This document shows, piece by piece, positions 6,722 to 13,565 of a stretch of 13,716 nucleotides of DNA (position 1 is the stretch's first letter; the number at the start of each line of letters is the position of its first letter). The translations under genes were made by a program, and so were the position numbers. The DNA lies in contig JBFWIM010000044.1 of the NCBI GenBank assembly GCA_050255995.1, positions 1 to 13,716 of the forward strand, written 5' to 3'. The DNA is from Intestinibacillus sp050255995. GTDB lineage: Bacteria > Bacillota > Clostridia > Oscillospirales > Butyricicoccaceae. The notes below the pieces were generated by a model. It worked only from the letters and a program-made list of their open reading frames with translations. It was not told the origin of the DNA and did no database searches.

Positions 6722-8740
6722 ATGAAAAGTGGACAATCAAAAGCGACACCAATTCTGACCGGCGCACTCGTTTTCACCATGCTGGTGGTCATCGGACAGA
6801 CTGCGCTGGCCGCCACGTCGAACTACAACGACGGCAGCACCGTGGGCGGCAGCGCCGAATGGCAGGCCTGGACCGAGAAGTGGGAGACTGTGGCCGCAGA
6901 TTTCACGCAGGTTTCCCTAACCCCCGGCGCGAACGAGACGGAGCTGAATTTTGCCTGGTACAGTAAGGGCGAAGGAAAGGCTACGCCCGTGGTTCATTTT
7001 GGCAGCAGTAAGACCGATATGAAGGTTTTCACCGGTACCTCGGCCGCCGTGGATACCAGCCTCACAGACAACGTGGCCTATGACTATAACTATGTGACCG
7101 TTACCGGGCTGAAAGAAAATACCACCTATTACTACACTGTGGAGAAAAACGGCGTCCAGACGGCTCCCGAGGCCTATCAGACCGGAAGCTTCTCTACCGT
7201 CCGAATGCTATATGTAGGTGATCCTCAGATCGGCGCGTCCAAAGGACAGCCGCAGGGCAGCGCCAAGCTGGTTGCCGACAGCGGCGCGGCGAACACCGCG
7301 GCGAGAAACGACAGCTTCGGCTGGAACCGGACACTGGAGATCGCCGCCGCGCAAAACCCGGAACTGAACTTCATAATTTCAGCGGGCGATCAGGTCAACA
7401 AGACGGGCAAAGCCAAAGAGGAGGAATATGCCGGCTACCTCAATCCCAAGGCGCTGGCGGGACTGCCCGTGGCGACCACCATCGGCAACCACGACTCGCT
7501 GAACGCCGACTATATGTATCACTTCAACAATCCAAATACCACGAGCTATGGTGCCACCCAGGCCGGCGGGGACTATTATTACTCCTACGGCGACGGCCTG
7601 TTCGTCGTGCTGAACACCAACAACTATAATGCCGCGGAGCATGAAAAGGCCATTGCCCAGGCCGTAGCGTCCGATCCCGCCGCTGCGTGGCGGATCGTCA
7701 CCATCCATCAGGATATCTACGGCTCCGGCTATGACCATTCCGATACCGACGGAATGATACTCCGCACCCAGCTCACCCCCATCTTTGATGAATATGACAT
7801 CGACGTGGTGCTTCAGGGCCACGACCACACCTACAGCCGTTCCAAGCTGCTTTACAGCGACGGACTCACCCACAGCAGTTACTCCATGCCGCTGAACGCC
7901 GACGGCACCGACTATGACTGGGATCATGCCGAGAACGTCGCCACCGACGAGCGTTATACCCTGTGGCCGGAGGACGGCAACACTGAACAGGCCGCTTCCA
8001 AGGAGGCTTTCTTAAAGGGCAACGAGTGCTACACCATCGAATCCACCGCGGGAAACACGGTTGTAAACCCCAGGGGCACGCTGTATATGACCGCCAACTC
8101 CGCTTCCGGCTCTAAGTTCTATGAGCTGCTCTCCGCGCAGCAGGACTACATCGCGGTCCGGAGCCAGAACTGGCTGCCCAGCTACTCGGTCATTACTATG
8201 ACCGGCGGCAACTTTTCCATCGACACCTATCAAATCACCGATTCCGGGAAAGCCGAGCGGATTGACAGCACCTTCACCATCCAAAAAACCGGGACGCCTG
8301 CCTCTTCCGCAACCGCGCTGACCCGTGGCGAGGCCATTGCCCGCATTTACAACGCGGCCGGCGCGCCCGCAGTCTCTTCCGCCGCTTCTTTTTCCGACGT
8401 GTCCGCCGGTGACGCCTGTGCGAAGGCGGTGGCCTGGGCGCAGTCCAAGGGGATCGTCAAAGGCATCTCTTCCGGCAGGTTTGCGCCCGGCCAGAACATC
8501 ACCCGTGCGGAGCTGGCGGTCATGCTGTACAACTACGCGGCGGCGACCGGCGTTTCCACCGCTGTGACCGGCGAAAAATTTGCCGCCTGTTCCGATTCGG
8601 CTTCCGCGCCGGCGTGGGCGAAAAAAGCGCTGCAGTTTGCCATTGACGGCGGGCTGCTGACCGGTTCGACGGTCAATGCATCCGGATCTGTGACGGCCTC
8701 GGCAACCGATTACGCAATGACGAAGCTTGGCGGGATCTGA
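6722..8740 (+). CDS. Secreted purple-acid-phosphatase-like metallophosphoesterase with SLH repeats
   Basis: Exported dimetal phosphoesterase, probably releasing phosphate from organic esters at the cell surface. ATG 6722 gives a signal peptide: basic start, hydrophobic helix, cleavage after ALA near residue 30. A fibronectin-like purple-acid-phosphatase N-terminal domain (about 55-160) precedes the catalytic domain, which shows GDPQIG (Asp167), GDQVN (Asp223), GNHD (Asn256, His257), His329 in TIHQ and GHDH (His367, His369), so the metallophosphoesterase ligand set is present. The Tyr of the classical purple motif GDxxY is replaced by Asn, so the enzyme may not be purple. From about 540 onward there is an SLH region: one near-complete repeat ending ITRAELAVMLY, preceded by the fragment LTRGEAIARIY, and a last repeat whose TRAxxAxML end is replaced by TASATDYAMTKL. 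Three good repeats are usual, so wall anchoring may be weak. GTG 6701 is an alternative start. Confidence 0.9.
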   Translation: MKSGQSKATPILTGALVFTMLVVIGQTALAATSNYNDGSTVGGSAEWQAWTEKWETVAADFTQVSLTPGANETELNFAWYSKGEGKATPVVHFGSSKTDMKVFTGTSAAVDTSLTDNVAYDYNYVTVTGLKENTTYYYTVEKNGVQTAPEAYQTGSFSTVRMLYVGDPQIGASKGQPQGSAKLVADSGAANTAARNDSFGWNRTLEIAAAQNPELNFIISAGDQVNKTGKAKEEEYAGYLNPKALAGLPVATTIGNHDSLNADYMYHFNNPNTTSYGATQAGGDYYYSYGDGLFVVLNTNNYNAAEHEKAIAQAVASDPAAAWRIVTIHQDIYGSGYDHSDTDGMILRTQLTPIFDEYDIDVVLQGHDHTYSRSKLLYSDGLTHSSYSMPLNADGTDYDWDHAENVATDERYTLWPEDGNTEQAASKEAFLKGNECYTIESTAGNTVVNPRGTLYMTANSASGSKFYELLSAQQDYIAVRSQNWLPSYSVITMTGGNFSIDTYQITDSGKAERIDSTFTIQKTGTPASSATALTRGEAIARIYNAAGAPAVSSAASFSDVSAGDACAKAVAWAQSKGIVKGISSGRFAPGQNITRAELAVMLYNYAAATGVSTAVTGEKFAACSDSASAPAWAKKALQFAIDGGLLTGSTVNASGSVTASATDYAMTKLGGI

Positions 8741-8764
8741 ACCGACACTCTGCGGGAAAATGCG

Positions 8765-8801
8765 GAATCTCTCCTCGGGCTATCTGCCTGAGGAGAGATT
8801 C
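8765..8801 (+). terminator. Long hairpin between phosphatase and yibE-like gene (weak terminator or attenuator)
   Basis: A 12-bp perfect stem (GAATCTCTCCTC at 8765-8776 with GAGGAGAGATTC at 8790-8801) extends by four inner pairs, one of them G:U, to a 5-nt loop: about 16 bp in all. It is followed by TATGTTTTAC, which is not a true T tract. It sits 24 bp after the phosphatase stop and 29 bp before the next TTG start. It may be a partial terminator or an mRNA 3' stabiliser. Confidence 0.6.
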
Positions 8802-8830
8802 TATGTTTTACAGAAAGCGAGGAAACGTGC

Positions 8831-10030
8831 TTGCAACACAAAAATATCAGGCATTTCGGACTTCGGTGGGGGTTGCCGATCCTGCTGTCGGTGGTTTTTA
8901 TCCTGCTGATCGTGCGGCTCAATCAGGTGCAAAAGACGGAGCTGGTGTCCAGGGCGGGCCAGACCTTTGAGACCGGTGTGGTCATGGAAATTCTGCAGGA
9001 TAACGTGCAGGAGGACGGCACCCGGGTAGGCCAGCAGACAGTCGTGGTCCGGATGACCAGCGGTGAGAAAAAGGGGCAAGAGCTGACGACCACCAGTTCT
9101 GCGGGATATCTCTTTGGCGTCGCCTGCAGCGTCGGCATGAAAGTTGTCGTACTGCAAAGCGTGGCAGGGGACACAACGGTCACCAGCGTTTATTCCAGGG
9201 ATCGCGGCAGCGTACTTTGCGTATTTGCCGCGCTCTATCTGCTGGTGCTGTGCGTGGTAGGCGGAAAGCAGGGCATTCGGGGCGCATTGGGACTCGTATT
9301 CACCTTCGCCGGTATTATTTTTGTCTATTTGCCTCTGGTCTATCTGGGATATCCGCCATTTTGGTCGGCGGTGTTCATCTGCGCGCTGACCGCAGCGGTA
9401 ACGCTGTACCTGATCAGCGGGCCGACCAGAAAGACCTTGGCGGCAACGGCGGGCACGCTGACCGGCGTCATTATCGCCGGACTCACCGCCACGCTGTTCT
9501 CTGCCGCATCCGGCGTCACCGGCTGGAACGTATCGGACATTGAGAGCCTGCTCGCGCTGCGGGAGACCAATAACATTCAGGTGGGCGGGCTGCTGTTCTC
9601 CGGATTGCTGATTTCCTCCCTTGGAGCGGTGATGGATATTGCCATGTCGATCAGCAGCGCCATGAGCGAGCTGTCCGTCCAGAATCCGGCCATCGGGCGG
9701 CGGGAGCTGTTCCGCGCCGGTATGCGCATTGGGCGTGACATGATGGGCGCCGACTGCAATACGCTCATCCTTGCCTTTGCCGGCAGCAGCGTCTCCATGC
9801 TGGTCCTGGACTACGCCTACGACCTGCCGTGGCTGCAAATCATCAACTCCAATAACATCGGCATCGCCGTTATGCAGGGACTGTCCGGCAGCTTCGGCGT
9901 TATTCTGAGTGTGCCCGCAACGGTACTGCTGGCAGCATGGATTTATGCGGGAAAGGAACAGCCCGGAAAACCTGCAGGGCGCGCCGACGGAGGTTCGCAG
10001 TCTGAAAGCCCCGTAAGACGAGCCGGATGA
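8831..10030 (+). CDS. YibE/F-family membrane protein
   Basis: Polytopic membrane protein of 399 residues; the family is widespread in Firmicutes and of unknown function. There is one N-terminal helix (about residues 14-31), an extracytoplasmic segment to about 127, and then roughly seven more helices. Family-typical stretches include KQGIRGALGLVF, GVIIAGLTATLFS, the conserved SSLGAVMDIAMSISSAM segment, the FRAGMRIGRDMMGADCNTLILAFAGSS region and a final helix ending IYAGKE. The start is TTG 8831, eight bases after GAGGA (8818-8822); no ATG fits the frame nearby, and the ATG at 8803 is out of frame. It is on the same strand as the phosphatase with a hairpin between. The hydrophilic C-terminal tail of about 20 residues is probably cytoplasmic. 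Confidence 0.88.
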   Translation: MQHKNIRHFGLRWGLPILLSVVFILLIVRLNQVQKTELVSRAGQTFETGVVMEILQDNVQEDGTRVGQQTVVVRMTSGEKKGQELTTTSSAGYLFGVACSVGMKVVVLQSVAGDTTVTSVYSRDRGSVLCVFAALYLLVLCVVGGKQGIRGALGLVFTFAGIIFVYLPLVYLGYPPFWSAVFICALTAAVTLYLISGPTRKTLAATAGTLTGVIIAGLTATLFSAASGVTGWNVSDIESLLALRETNNIQVGGLLFSGLLISSLGAVMDIAMSISSAMSELSVQNPAIGRRELFRAGMRIGRDMMGADCNTLILAFAGSSVSMLVLDYAYDLPWLQIINSNNIGIAVMQGLSGSFGVILSVPATVLLAAWIYAGKEQPGKPAGRADGGSQSESPVRRAG

Positions 10031-10060
10031 GGGGCGAAACCGCCTTTTCCGCATGGCAAA

Positions 10061-10104
10061 AACGCAGAGAGGCAATTCCGCATGCGGGATTGCCTCTCTG
10101 CGTT
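10061..10104. terminator. Bidirectional terminator between convergent genes
   Basis: A 16-bp perfect stem (AACGCAGAGAGGCAAT at 10061-10076 with its complement at 10089-10104) continues with inner pairs around CATG. Read on the minus strand it ends in CGTTTTTGCC, a good tail for the decayed ATPase gene. On the plus strand the tail is TTTGATGG, weaker but adequate for the yibE-like gene 30 bp upstream. Confidence 0.78.
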
Positions 10105-10169
10105 TGATGGACCTATGCGGTGAAAGCCGGAGGTGGACCGGCATTTCATAACGAAGTTTTCCCCGGCGG

Positions 10170-11154
10170 CTACTGACAGATGACGCGCTCGGTCTTTTTG
10201 TCGAATAGGTGGATGCGGTTGGTGTCGATCGCGACAGGGATTGTGTCGCCTGTCTGCGCATGGACGCGAGAGGGGACGCGAGCCGTCAAACGGTTGCCGC
10301 CGCACGTGCCGTACAGATAAATCTCCGCGCCCATCAGCTCGGCAAGCTCCACATGGAAATCCACTACGCTGTGGCCGGAAGCTTCGACGAAAATCTCTTC
10401 ACAATGCAGATCCTCCGGACGCACGCCGAGCACGACGGTTTTTCCCACGTAATCGTGCAGCGCCTGCCCGCTTTTACCGCGCGGCACCGGAATGACGTAG
10501 CCGCCGAAGGATACGGTATAGTCTTCTCCGGCCTTCTGCACCTCGGCATCGATGAAATTCATCTGCGGCGAGCCGATGAATCCTGCGACGAACAGGTTGC
10601 ACGGCGCGGTATAAAGCGTCTGCGGCGTGTCAAACTGCTGCAGCACGCCGTCCCTGAGCACGGCGATGCGGTCACCCATGGTCATGGCCTCCGTCTGGTC
10701 ATGCGTAACATAGACAAAGGTTGTGCCCAGCTTTTTGTGCAGCCGCGTGATTTCCGTACGCATCTGCGTGCGCAATTTGGCATCCAGATTGGAAAGCGGC
10801 GGAATCGCGCACCTTTTTGTCGCTCTCTTTTTTATCGACGCGGCTGAGTTCCAGACTGAACGCCATATTCTTATATACCGTCATATGCGGATAAAGCGCA
10901 TAGTTCTGGAACACCATTGCGATATTCCGGTCCTTCGGCGCGGTGTCGTTGGCACGCTCCCGGCCGATATACATGTCGCCGTCTGAAATCTCCTCCAGCC
11001 CGGCAATCATGCGAAGCGTGGTAGATTTACCGCAGCCCGACGGCCCTACCAGAACGACAAATTCCTTGTCCGCGATCTCCAGATTCATATCGGGCACAAC
11101 CGTGACGCCGTTATCGTAGACCTTCCGGACATGCTGTAAGCTGATATTCGCCAT
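10170..11154 (-). pseudogene. Sugar ABC transporter ATPase (UgpC/MsmX/MalK type) with internal deletion
   Basis: This was the ATP-hydrolysing subunit of a carbohydrate importer. From ATG 11154 (with GAGGGA upstream) the N-terminal half is intact: MANISLQHVRKVYDNG, Walker A GPSGCGKST at residues 37-45, and the Q-loop VFQNYALYPHMTVYKNM (Gln83). The family match stops at KESDKKV, near position 10810. It resumes in another frame at PLSNLDAKLR (from 10799), followed by the H-loop VTHDQTEAMTMGDRI and a complete TOBE-type C-terminal domain ending at 10170. The missing part, about 45 residues, contains the LSGGQ signature and Walker B, so the protein could not hydrolyse ATP even if the frame were restored. 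The remaining total is about 325 codons against a usual 365-370. It sits in a run of three damaged minus-strand genes. Confidence 0.88.
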
Positions 11155-11178
11155 TTTCGATCCCTCATTCTTCCGTTG

Positions 11179-11393
11179 TCACATCAGCACACACTTCACG
11201 GCATGCAGCGTCTGCACAATCTCCACGGCTTTGACCAGCGCCGCGCAGCCGGTTTCCCCCGGGATGATGACGCCCGCTGCGATGAGATCCGTGAGCTTGC
11301 CGGAACGGCCGTCCAGTCCTACGCGGATAACGTCATAAAACGTGTTTTCGCCGCCGATGTGCACAGCGTATGGTCTTTGATGGTCTGAATCAT
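11179..11393 (-). pseudogene. Small unrecognised ORF with apparent one-base frameshift
   Basis: A perfect AAGGAGG (11409-11403) precedes ATG 11393 by nine bases. Translation from it gives MIQTIKDHTLC and then a poor tail that stops after 24 codons. The next frame is open to TGA at 11179 and reads HIGGENTFYDVIRVGLDG, GKLTDLIAAGVIIPGE and ALVKAVEIVQTLH. Adding one base near 11361-11366 joins the two into a coherent protein of about 71 residues that begins directly behind the ribosome binding site. I do not recognise the family. The upstream reading frame ends (TAA 11410-11408) inside this ribosome binding site, typical of operon spacing. Its neighbours are a damaged ATPase and a damaged sensor kinase, so it is probably part of the same decayed operon. 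Confidence 0.5.
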
Positions 11394-11407
11394 AATCCTT
11401 TTCCTCC

Positions 11408-11984
11408 TTACGGCTCAACGCCCTGGCTGCGCAGTGTTTTCTGGATTTCTACCCTGCCGACGCCCTTTTTTCGAAAAGCCGTGCACCACCGCATTTTCTA
11501 CGAGCGGCTATAAAATGAGCTTGATCACAGTGCGGTCCAGCAGCGTTTCCGACCCGCAGTTCGGATTGACGCGCAAAAAATCACTCAGCGCCGTTGTGAG
11601 GTGGACAATGTCGCTGTTATCGTGCAGGCACGCAAAGCTTTTGATGCAGTCGAGCGTATTGTACAGAAAATGCGGGTTGATTTGCGCCTGCAGTTCGGAT
11701 TGCCGCTGCCGTCCGGCGGTTTCCCGCACCTCGCTGAAAAGTATGTCGATATGGCTCATCATACGGTTAAAGCTGTGATAAAGCACGCCGATTTCGTCGC
11801 TGCGATCCTCAGGGAAGCGCCGGGAACGGTTGGTATCAAAATTTTGCATTGCATGTGCGACCAGATGAATGGGGCGGGACAGACGCTGAGAGATCAGGTG
11901 GGTGAGCACCAGCGCGAGTAGCAGCGCAAACAGGAGCTAAAAAGCCCGCAAACGCCATATTCCGGGCGGCGCAGGTTCTTCCAT
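11408..11984 (-). pseudogene. Remnant of a YesM-type sensor histidine kinase
   Basis: Such kinases sense extracellular carbohydrate or peptide signals and phosphorylate an AraC-type response regulator. Visible parts in order: ATG 11984 opening 15 codons up to an in-frame TAG (11939-11937); a membrane helix LLFALLLALVL; HAMP (RLSRPIHLVAHAM); the H-box QAQINPHFLYNTLD; LSDFLRV; then after a gap KLIL, an in-frame TAG (11510-11508) where family members have Gln, and the N-box PLVENAVVHGF. After that the frame changes to RVEIQKTLRSQGVEP and TAA at 11410-11408. The extracytoplasmic sensor domain, roughly 40 residues between H- and N-boxes, and most of the ATP-binding domain are missing. The last 15 or so residues may come from a different gene joined by deletion. 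Two nonsense codons, at least two deletions and a frameshift make a working kinase very unlikely. Confidence 0.78.
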
Positions 11985-11996
11985 TCGCAACCATAG

Positions 11997-12010
11997 GAGG
12001 GAATACCCTC
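11997..12010. promoter_or_regulatory. Palindrome GAGGG-AATA-CCCTC at kinase-remnant start site
   Basis: Perfect five-base arms with a four-base centre. It lies immediately downstream of the minus-strand -10 element, at the expected transcription start. It could be an operator or a small 5' mRNA hairpin. It is short, so chance is possible. Confidence 0.3.
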
Positions 12011-12039
12011 ATTCTATAATGAAACGGTTATGCTGTCAA
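12011..12039 (-). promoter_or_regulatory. Sigma-A type promoter facing the kinase remnant
   Basis: On the minus strand: TTGACA (12039-12034, perfect -35), a 17-bp spacer and TAGAAT (12016-12011, five of six -10 matches). It directs transcription into the decayed kinase, small ORF and ATPase genes, which then end at the terminator near 10061-10104. Confidence 0.65.
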
Positions 12040-12278
12040 TCATACGCACCGGCACGGCAAAAGCCGGTTCGCCGCTCCGGCTCCAGGCTGCCGCACAGGT
12101 TTTCACTCGGGCTGCGTGGCTCCAAAAGCATAGCCGTTATGAAGCAGCGGCGGAAAATGATACCGCTGCGTTTCCGCATCATGCAAAAATGCCATGGCAA
12201 ACGTAACGAAAACAAAAGAGGTTTTCCGTACAAAATTACAAACTTTCCGTGTCAACGGTACAATCGATAAAAATAGCA

Positions 12279-12307
12279 TTGACAACCGGAGAGGAAATGT
12301 GCATAAT
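12279..12307 (+). promoter_or_regulatory. Sigma-A type promoter of the LacI-family gene
   Basis: TTGACA (12279-12284, perfect), a 17-bp spacer and CATAAT (12302-12307, five of six). Transcription should start near 12314, about 10 bp before a 14-bp palindrome. Confidence 0.78.
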
Positions 12308-12324
12308 GGCATCACAAGGAGCGG

Positions 12325-12338
12325 CGAGTACGTACTCG
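12325..12338. promoter_or_regulatory. Operator O1: perfect 14-bp palindrome CGAGTACGTACTCG
   Basis: A perfect palindrome with a central CG, as in LacI/GalR-family operators, located at about +11 to +25 of the lacI-type transcript. Near-identical copies occur at 13473-13486 and 13513-13526, flanking the promoter of the next gene. This pattern supports binding by the LacI-family protein encoded between them, so that it represses itself. Confidence 0.72.
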
Positions 12339-12382
12339 TAATTCCTGCAATCCAGGTTCTGCGACTGAGGGAAGGTTTGCAT

Positions 12383-13417
12383 ATGAGGGTGACAATAAAA
12401 GAAATTGCCGTGATGGCAGGGGTGCATCCCTCAACGGTAGACAAAGTGTTGCACAACCGTATCGGCGTCAGCGATGATGTACGCAAGCATGTGCGGGAAA
12501 TTATACAGCAGGTAGGATATACGCCAAACCTGGTGGGACGCGCGCTGCAGAAGCAGCGGATCACCTTTCACATTGCGGCGGTTCTGGTTGATGTGGATGC
12601 AAAGGCATACCTGCAAAAAGGGATCGAGCGGCAGATCAACCAGTGGGCCGGGTTTGACATCAAGATTACATACTACGGAACCTCCTTTATGAATATTGCC
12701 GAGCAGGCGCAGATCATCGAAAAGCTGATTGAAGAGCGGGTGGATGGGATTATTCTAAGCCCAATCAACTCGCAGCCGGTACGGGAGGCGGTTGACCATG
12801 CGGTCAATGCAGGCATTCCGGTGATCACGACGAATTCCGATCTGGAAAACAGCCGGCGCACCTGTTACATCGGGCAGGACGGAGTGCGTGCCGCGCGCGT
12901 GGCCGGACGGTTAATGGGTGAATTCATGGGGGGCTGCGGCAAGATAGCCGTCGTGACGAGTTCCTCTGCAAAAGAGCATAACAGTTATTATGTTCGGATA
13001 CGCGAACAGGAGTTCACCGCATTTTTGCAAATCGAGTATCCCAGAATCGAGGTTGTAGAACGGCTCGAAAACATGGAGGATCCACGGATTACATATACCA
13101 AGACAAAACAGTTCCTGGAAAAGCAACAGGATCTGAACGGCGTCTATATTACCTGCGGCGGTGTGCCGGAAGTTGGCCGGGCCCTGCGTGAGGTCGGCAG
13201 GGAAAAACAGATCAAGGTATTGTGCTTTGAAGATTATCCGGAGATCCTGCAAATGATGCGGGAAGGCATAGTGACCTGCACTTTGGCAAGCGAGCTGGAG
13301 AAGCAAGGCGAGCTGCCGCTCCGCGTTTTGATGGAATATCTCGTTTATGGCACTCTGCCACAGGAAAAGACCATCTTTACCGACATCAAGATATTGGTCA
13401 AAGAAAATCTTATGTGA
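12383..13417 (+). CDS. LacI-family transcriptional regulator of a sugar ABC transporter
   Basis: Repressor of 344 residues. The N-terminal helix-turn-helix and hinge helix cover about residues 3-57 (TIKEIAVMAGVHPSTVDKVLHNRIGVSDDVRKHV, then GYTPNLVGRAL). The recognition-helix region STVDKVLHNR belongs to the TVDRVLHNR-type branch rather than the TVSRVLN type. The rest is a periplasmic-binding-protein-like sugar domain, with VDGIILSPINSQPVREAVDHAVNAGIPVITTNSD and YIGQDGVRAARVAGRLM as in ribose-type binding proteins. Start at ATG 12383, seven bases after GAGGGAAGG (12367-12375); upstream in-frame codons lie in the promoter region. It has its own promoter, operator and terminator, and precedes a ribose-type ABC ATPase gene. 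The inducer is unknown but is probably the substrate of that transporter. Confidence 0.92.
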   Translation: MRVTIKEIAVMAGVHPSTVDKVLHNRIGVSDDVRKHVREIIQQVGYTPNLVGRALQKQRITFHIAAVLVDVDAKAYLQKGIERQINQWAGFDIKITYYGTSFMNIAEQAQIIEKLIEERVDGIILSPINSQPVREAVDHAVNAGIPVITTNSDLENSRRTCYIGQDGVRAARVAGRLMGEFMGGCGKIAVVTSSSAKEHNSYYVRIREQEFTAFLQIEYPRIEVVERLENMEDPRITYTKTKQFLEKQQDLNGVYITCGGVPEVGRALREVGREKQIKVLCFEDYPEILQMMREGIVTCTLASELEKQGELPLRVLMEYLVYGTLPQEKTIFTDIKILVKENLM

Positions 13418-13428
13418 GTCGGCGTATC

Positions 13429-13463
13429 TTTGCGAATTCTCATCGGGGATTCGCAAAAGTTTT
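13429..13463 (+). terminator. Rho-independent terminator of the LacI-family gene
   Basis: A nine-base stem (TTTGCGAAT 13429-13437 with ATTCGCAAA 13449-13457), an 11-nt loop and the tail AGTTTT. It starts 12 bp after the stop codon and separates the regulator from the transporter promoter. Confidence 0.75.
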
Positions 13464-13472
13464 ACACGATAA

Positions 13473-13486
13473 AGAGTACGTACTCG
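13473..13486. promoter_or_regulatory. Operator O2 (13/14 match to O1)
   Basis: AGAGTACGTACTCG: the 12-bp core GAGTACGTACTC is perfectly palindromic. It ends next to the putative -35 of the transporter operon. Confidence 0.72.
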
Positions 13487-13515
13487 TTGTCAAAAATTTT
13501 TTTAAATCTTAACCA
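13487..13515 (+). promoter_or_regulatory. Candidate promoter of the sugar ABC transporter operon
   Basis: TTGTCA (13487-13492, five of six -35 matches), a 17-bp A/T-rich spacer and TAACCA (13510-13515), a poor -10. The weak -10 leaves the exact promoter uncertain. Its placement between two operator copies supports it. Confidence 0.4.
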
Positions 13516-13526
13516 GCACGTACTCG
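13513..13526. promoter_or_regulatory. Operator O3 (12/14 match to O1)
   Basis: CCAGCACGTACTCG keeps the central CG and a perfect right half; the left half has two changes. Its centre is 40 bp from that of O2, close to four helical turns, which would suit cooperative binding or a short loop across the promoter. Confidence 0.58.
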
Positions 13527-13533
13527 CAATGAA

Positions 13534-13545
13534 GTAAAGCTTTAC
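13534..13545. promoter_or_regulatory. Perfect 12-bp palindrome GTAAAGCTTTAC upstream of the transporter gene
   Basis: A palindrome without a loop, so a protein site is more likely than an RNA hairpin. It lies in the leader, directly before the ribosome binding site AAAGGAGGG (13546-13554). Its sequence is unrelated to O1-O3. No binding factor can be named. Confidence 0.4.
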
Positions 13546-13565
13546 AAAGGAGGGATTTCAAACAT

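Larger units (their letters stand above)
11985..12382. other. Divergent intergenic region, kinase remnant / LacI-type gene
   Basis: About 400 bp. It holds a minus-strand promoter (12011-12039) with a small palindrome at its start site (11997-12010), and a plus-strand promoter (12279-12307) with an operator (12325-12338) for the LacI-type gene. Between 12040 and 12278 I see only a six-base hairpin (AGCCGG 12062-12067 with CCGGCT 12077-12082) and some short repeats of TTTCCGT. Small ORFs on both strands here show no protein-like features. Confidence 0.6.

Noticed and set aside
7379..7927. 182-codon ORF on the minus strand
   Set aside because: Shadow of the metallophosphoesterase catalytic domain; repetitive Val/Gly-rich product.
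8801..10261. 486-codon ORF on the minus strand
   Set aside because: Antisense shadow of the yibE-like gene that also crosses the terminator at 10061-10104; low-complexity Arg/Gln/His-rich product.
11434..11921. Plus-strand ORFs opposite the kinase remnant
   Set aside because: The minus strand carries clear HAMP, H-box and N-box motifs; the plus-strand products do not resemble proteins.
12019..12270. Small ORFs on both strands between the kinase remnant and the LacI-type gene
   Set aside because: No ribosome binding site or protein-like composition; they lie in the divergent control region.
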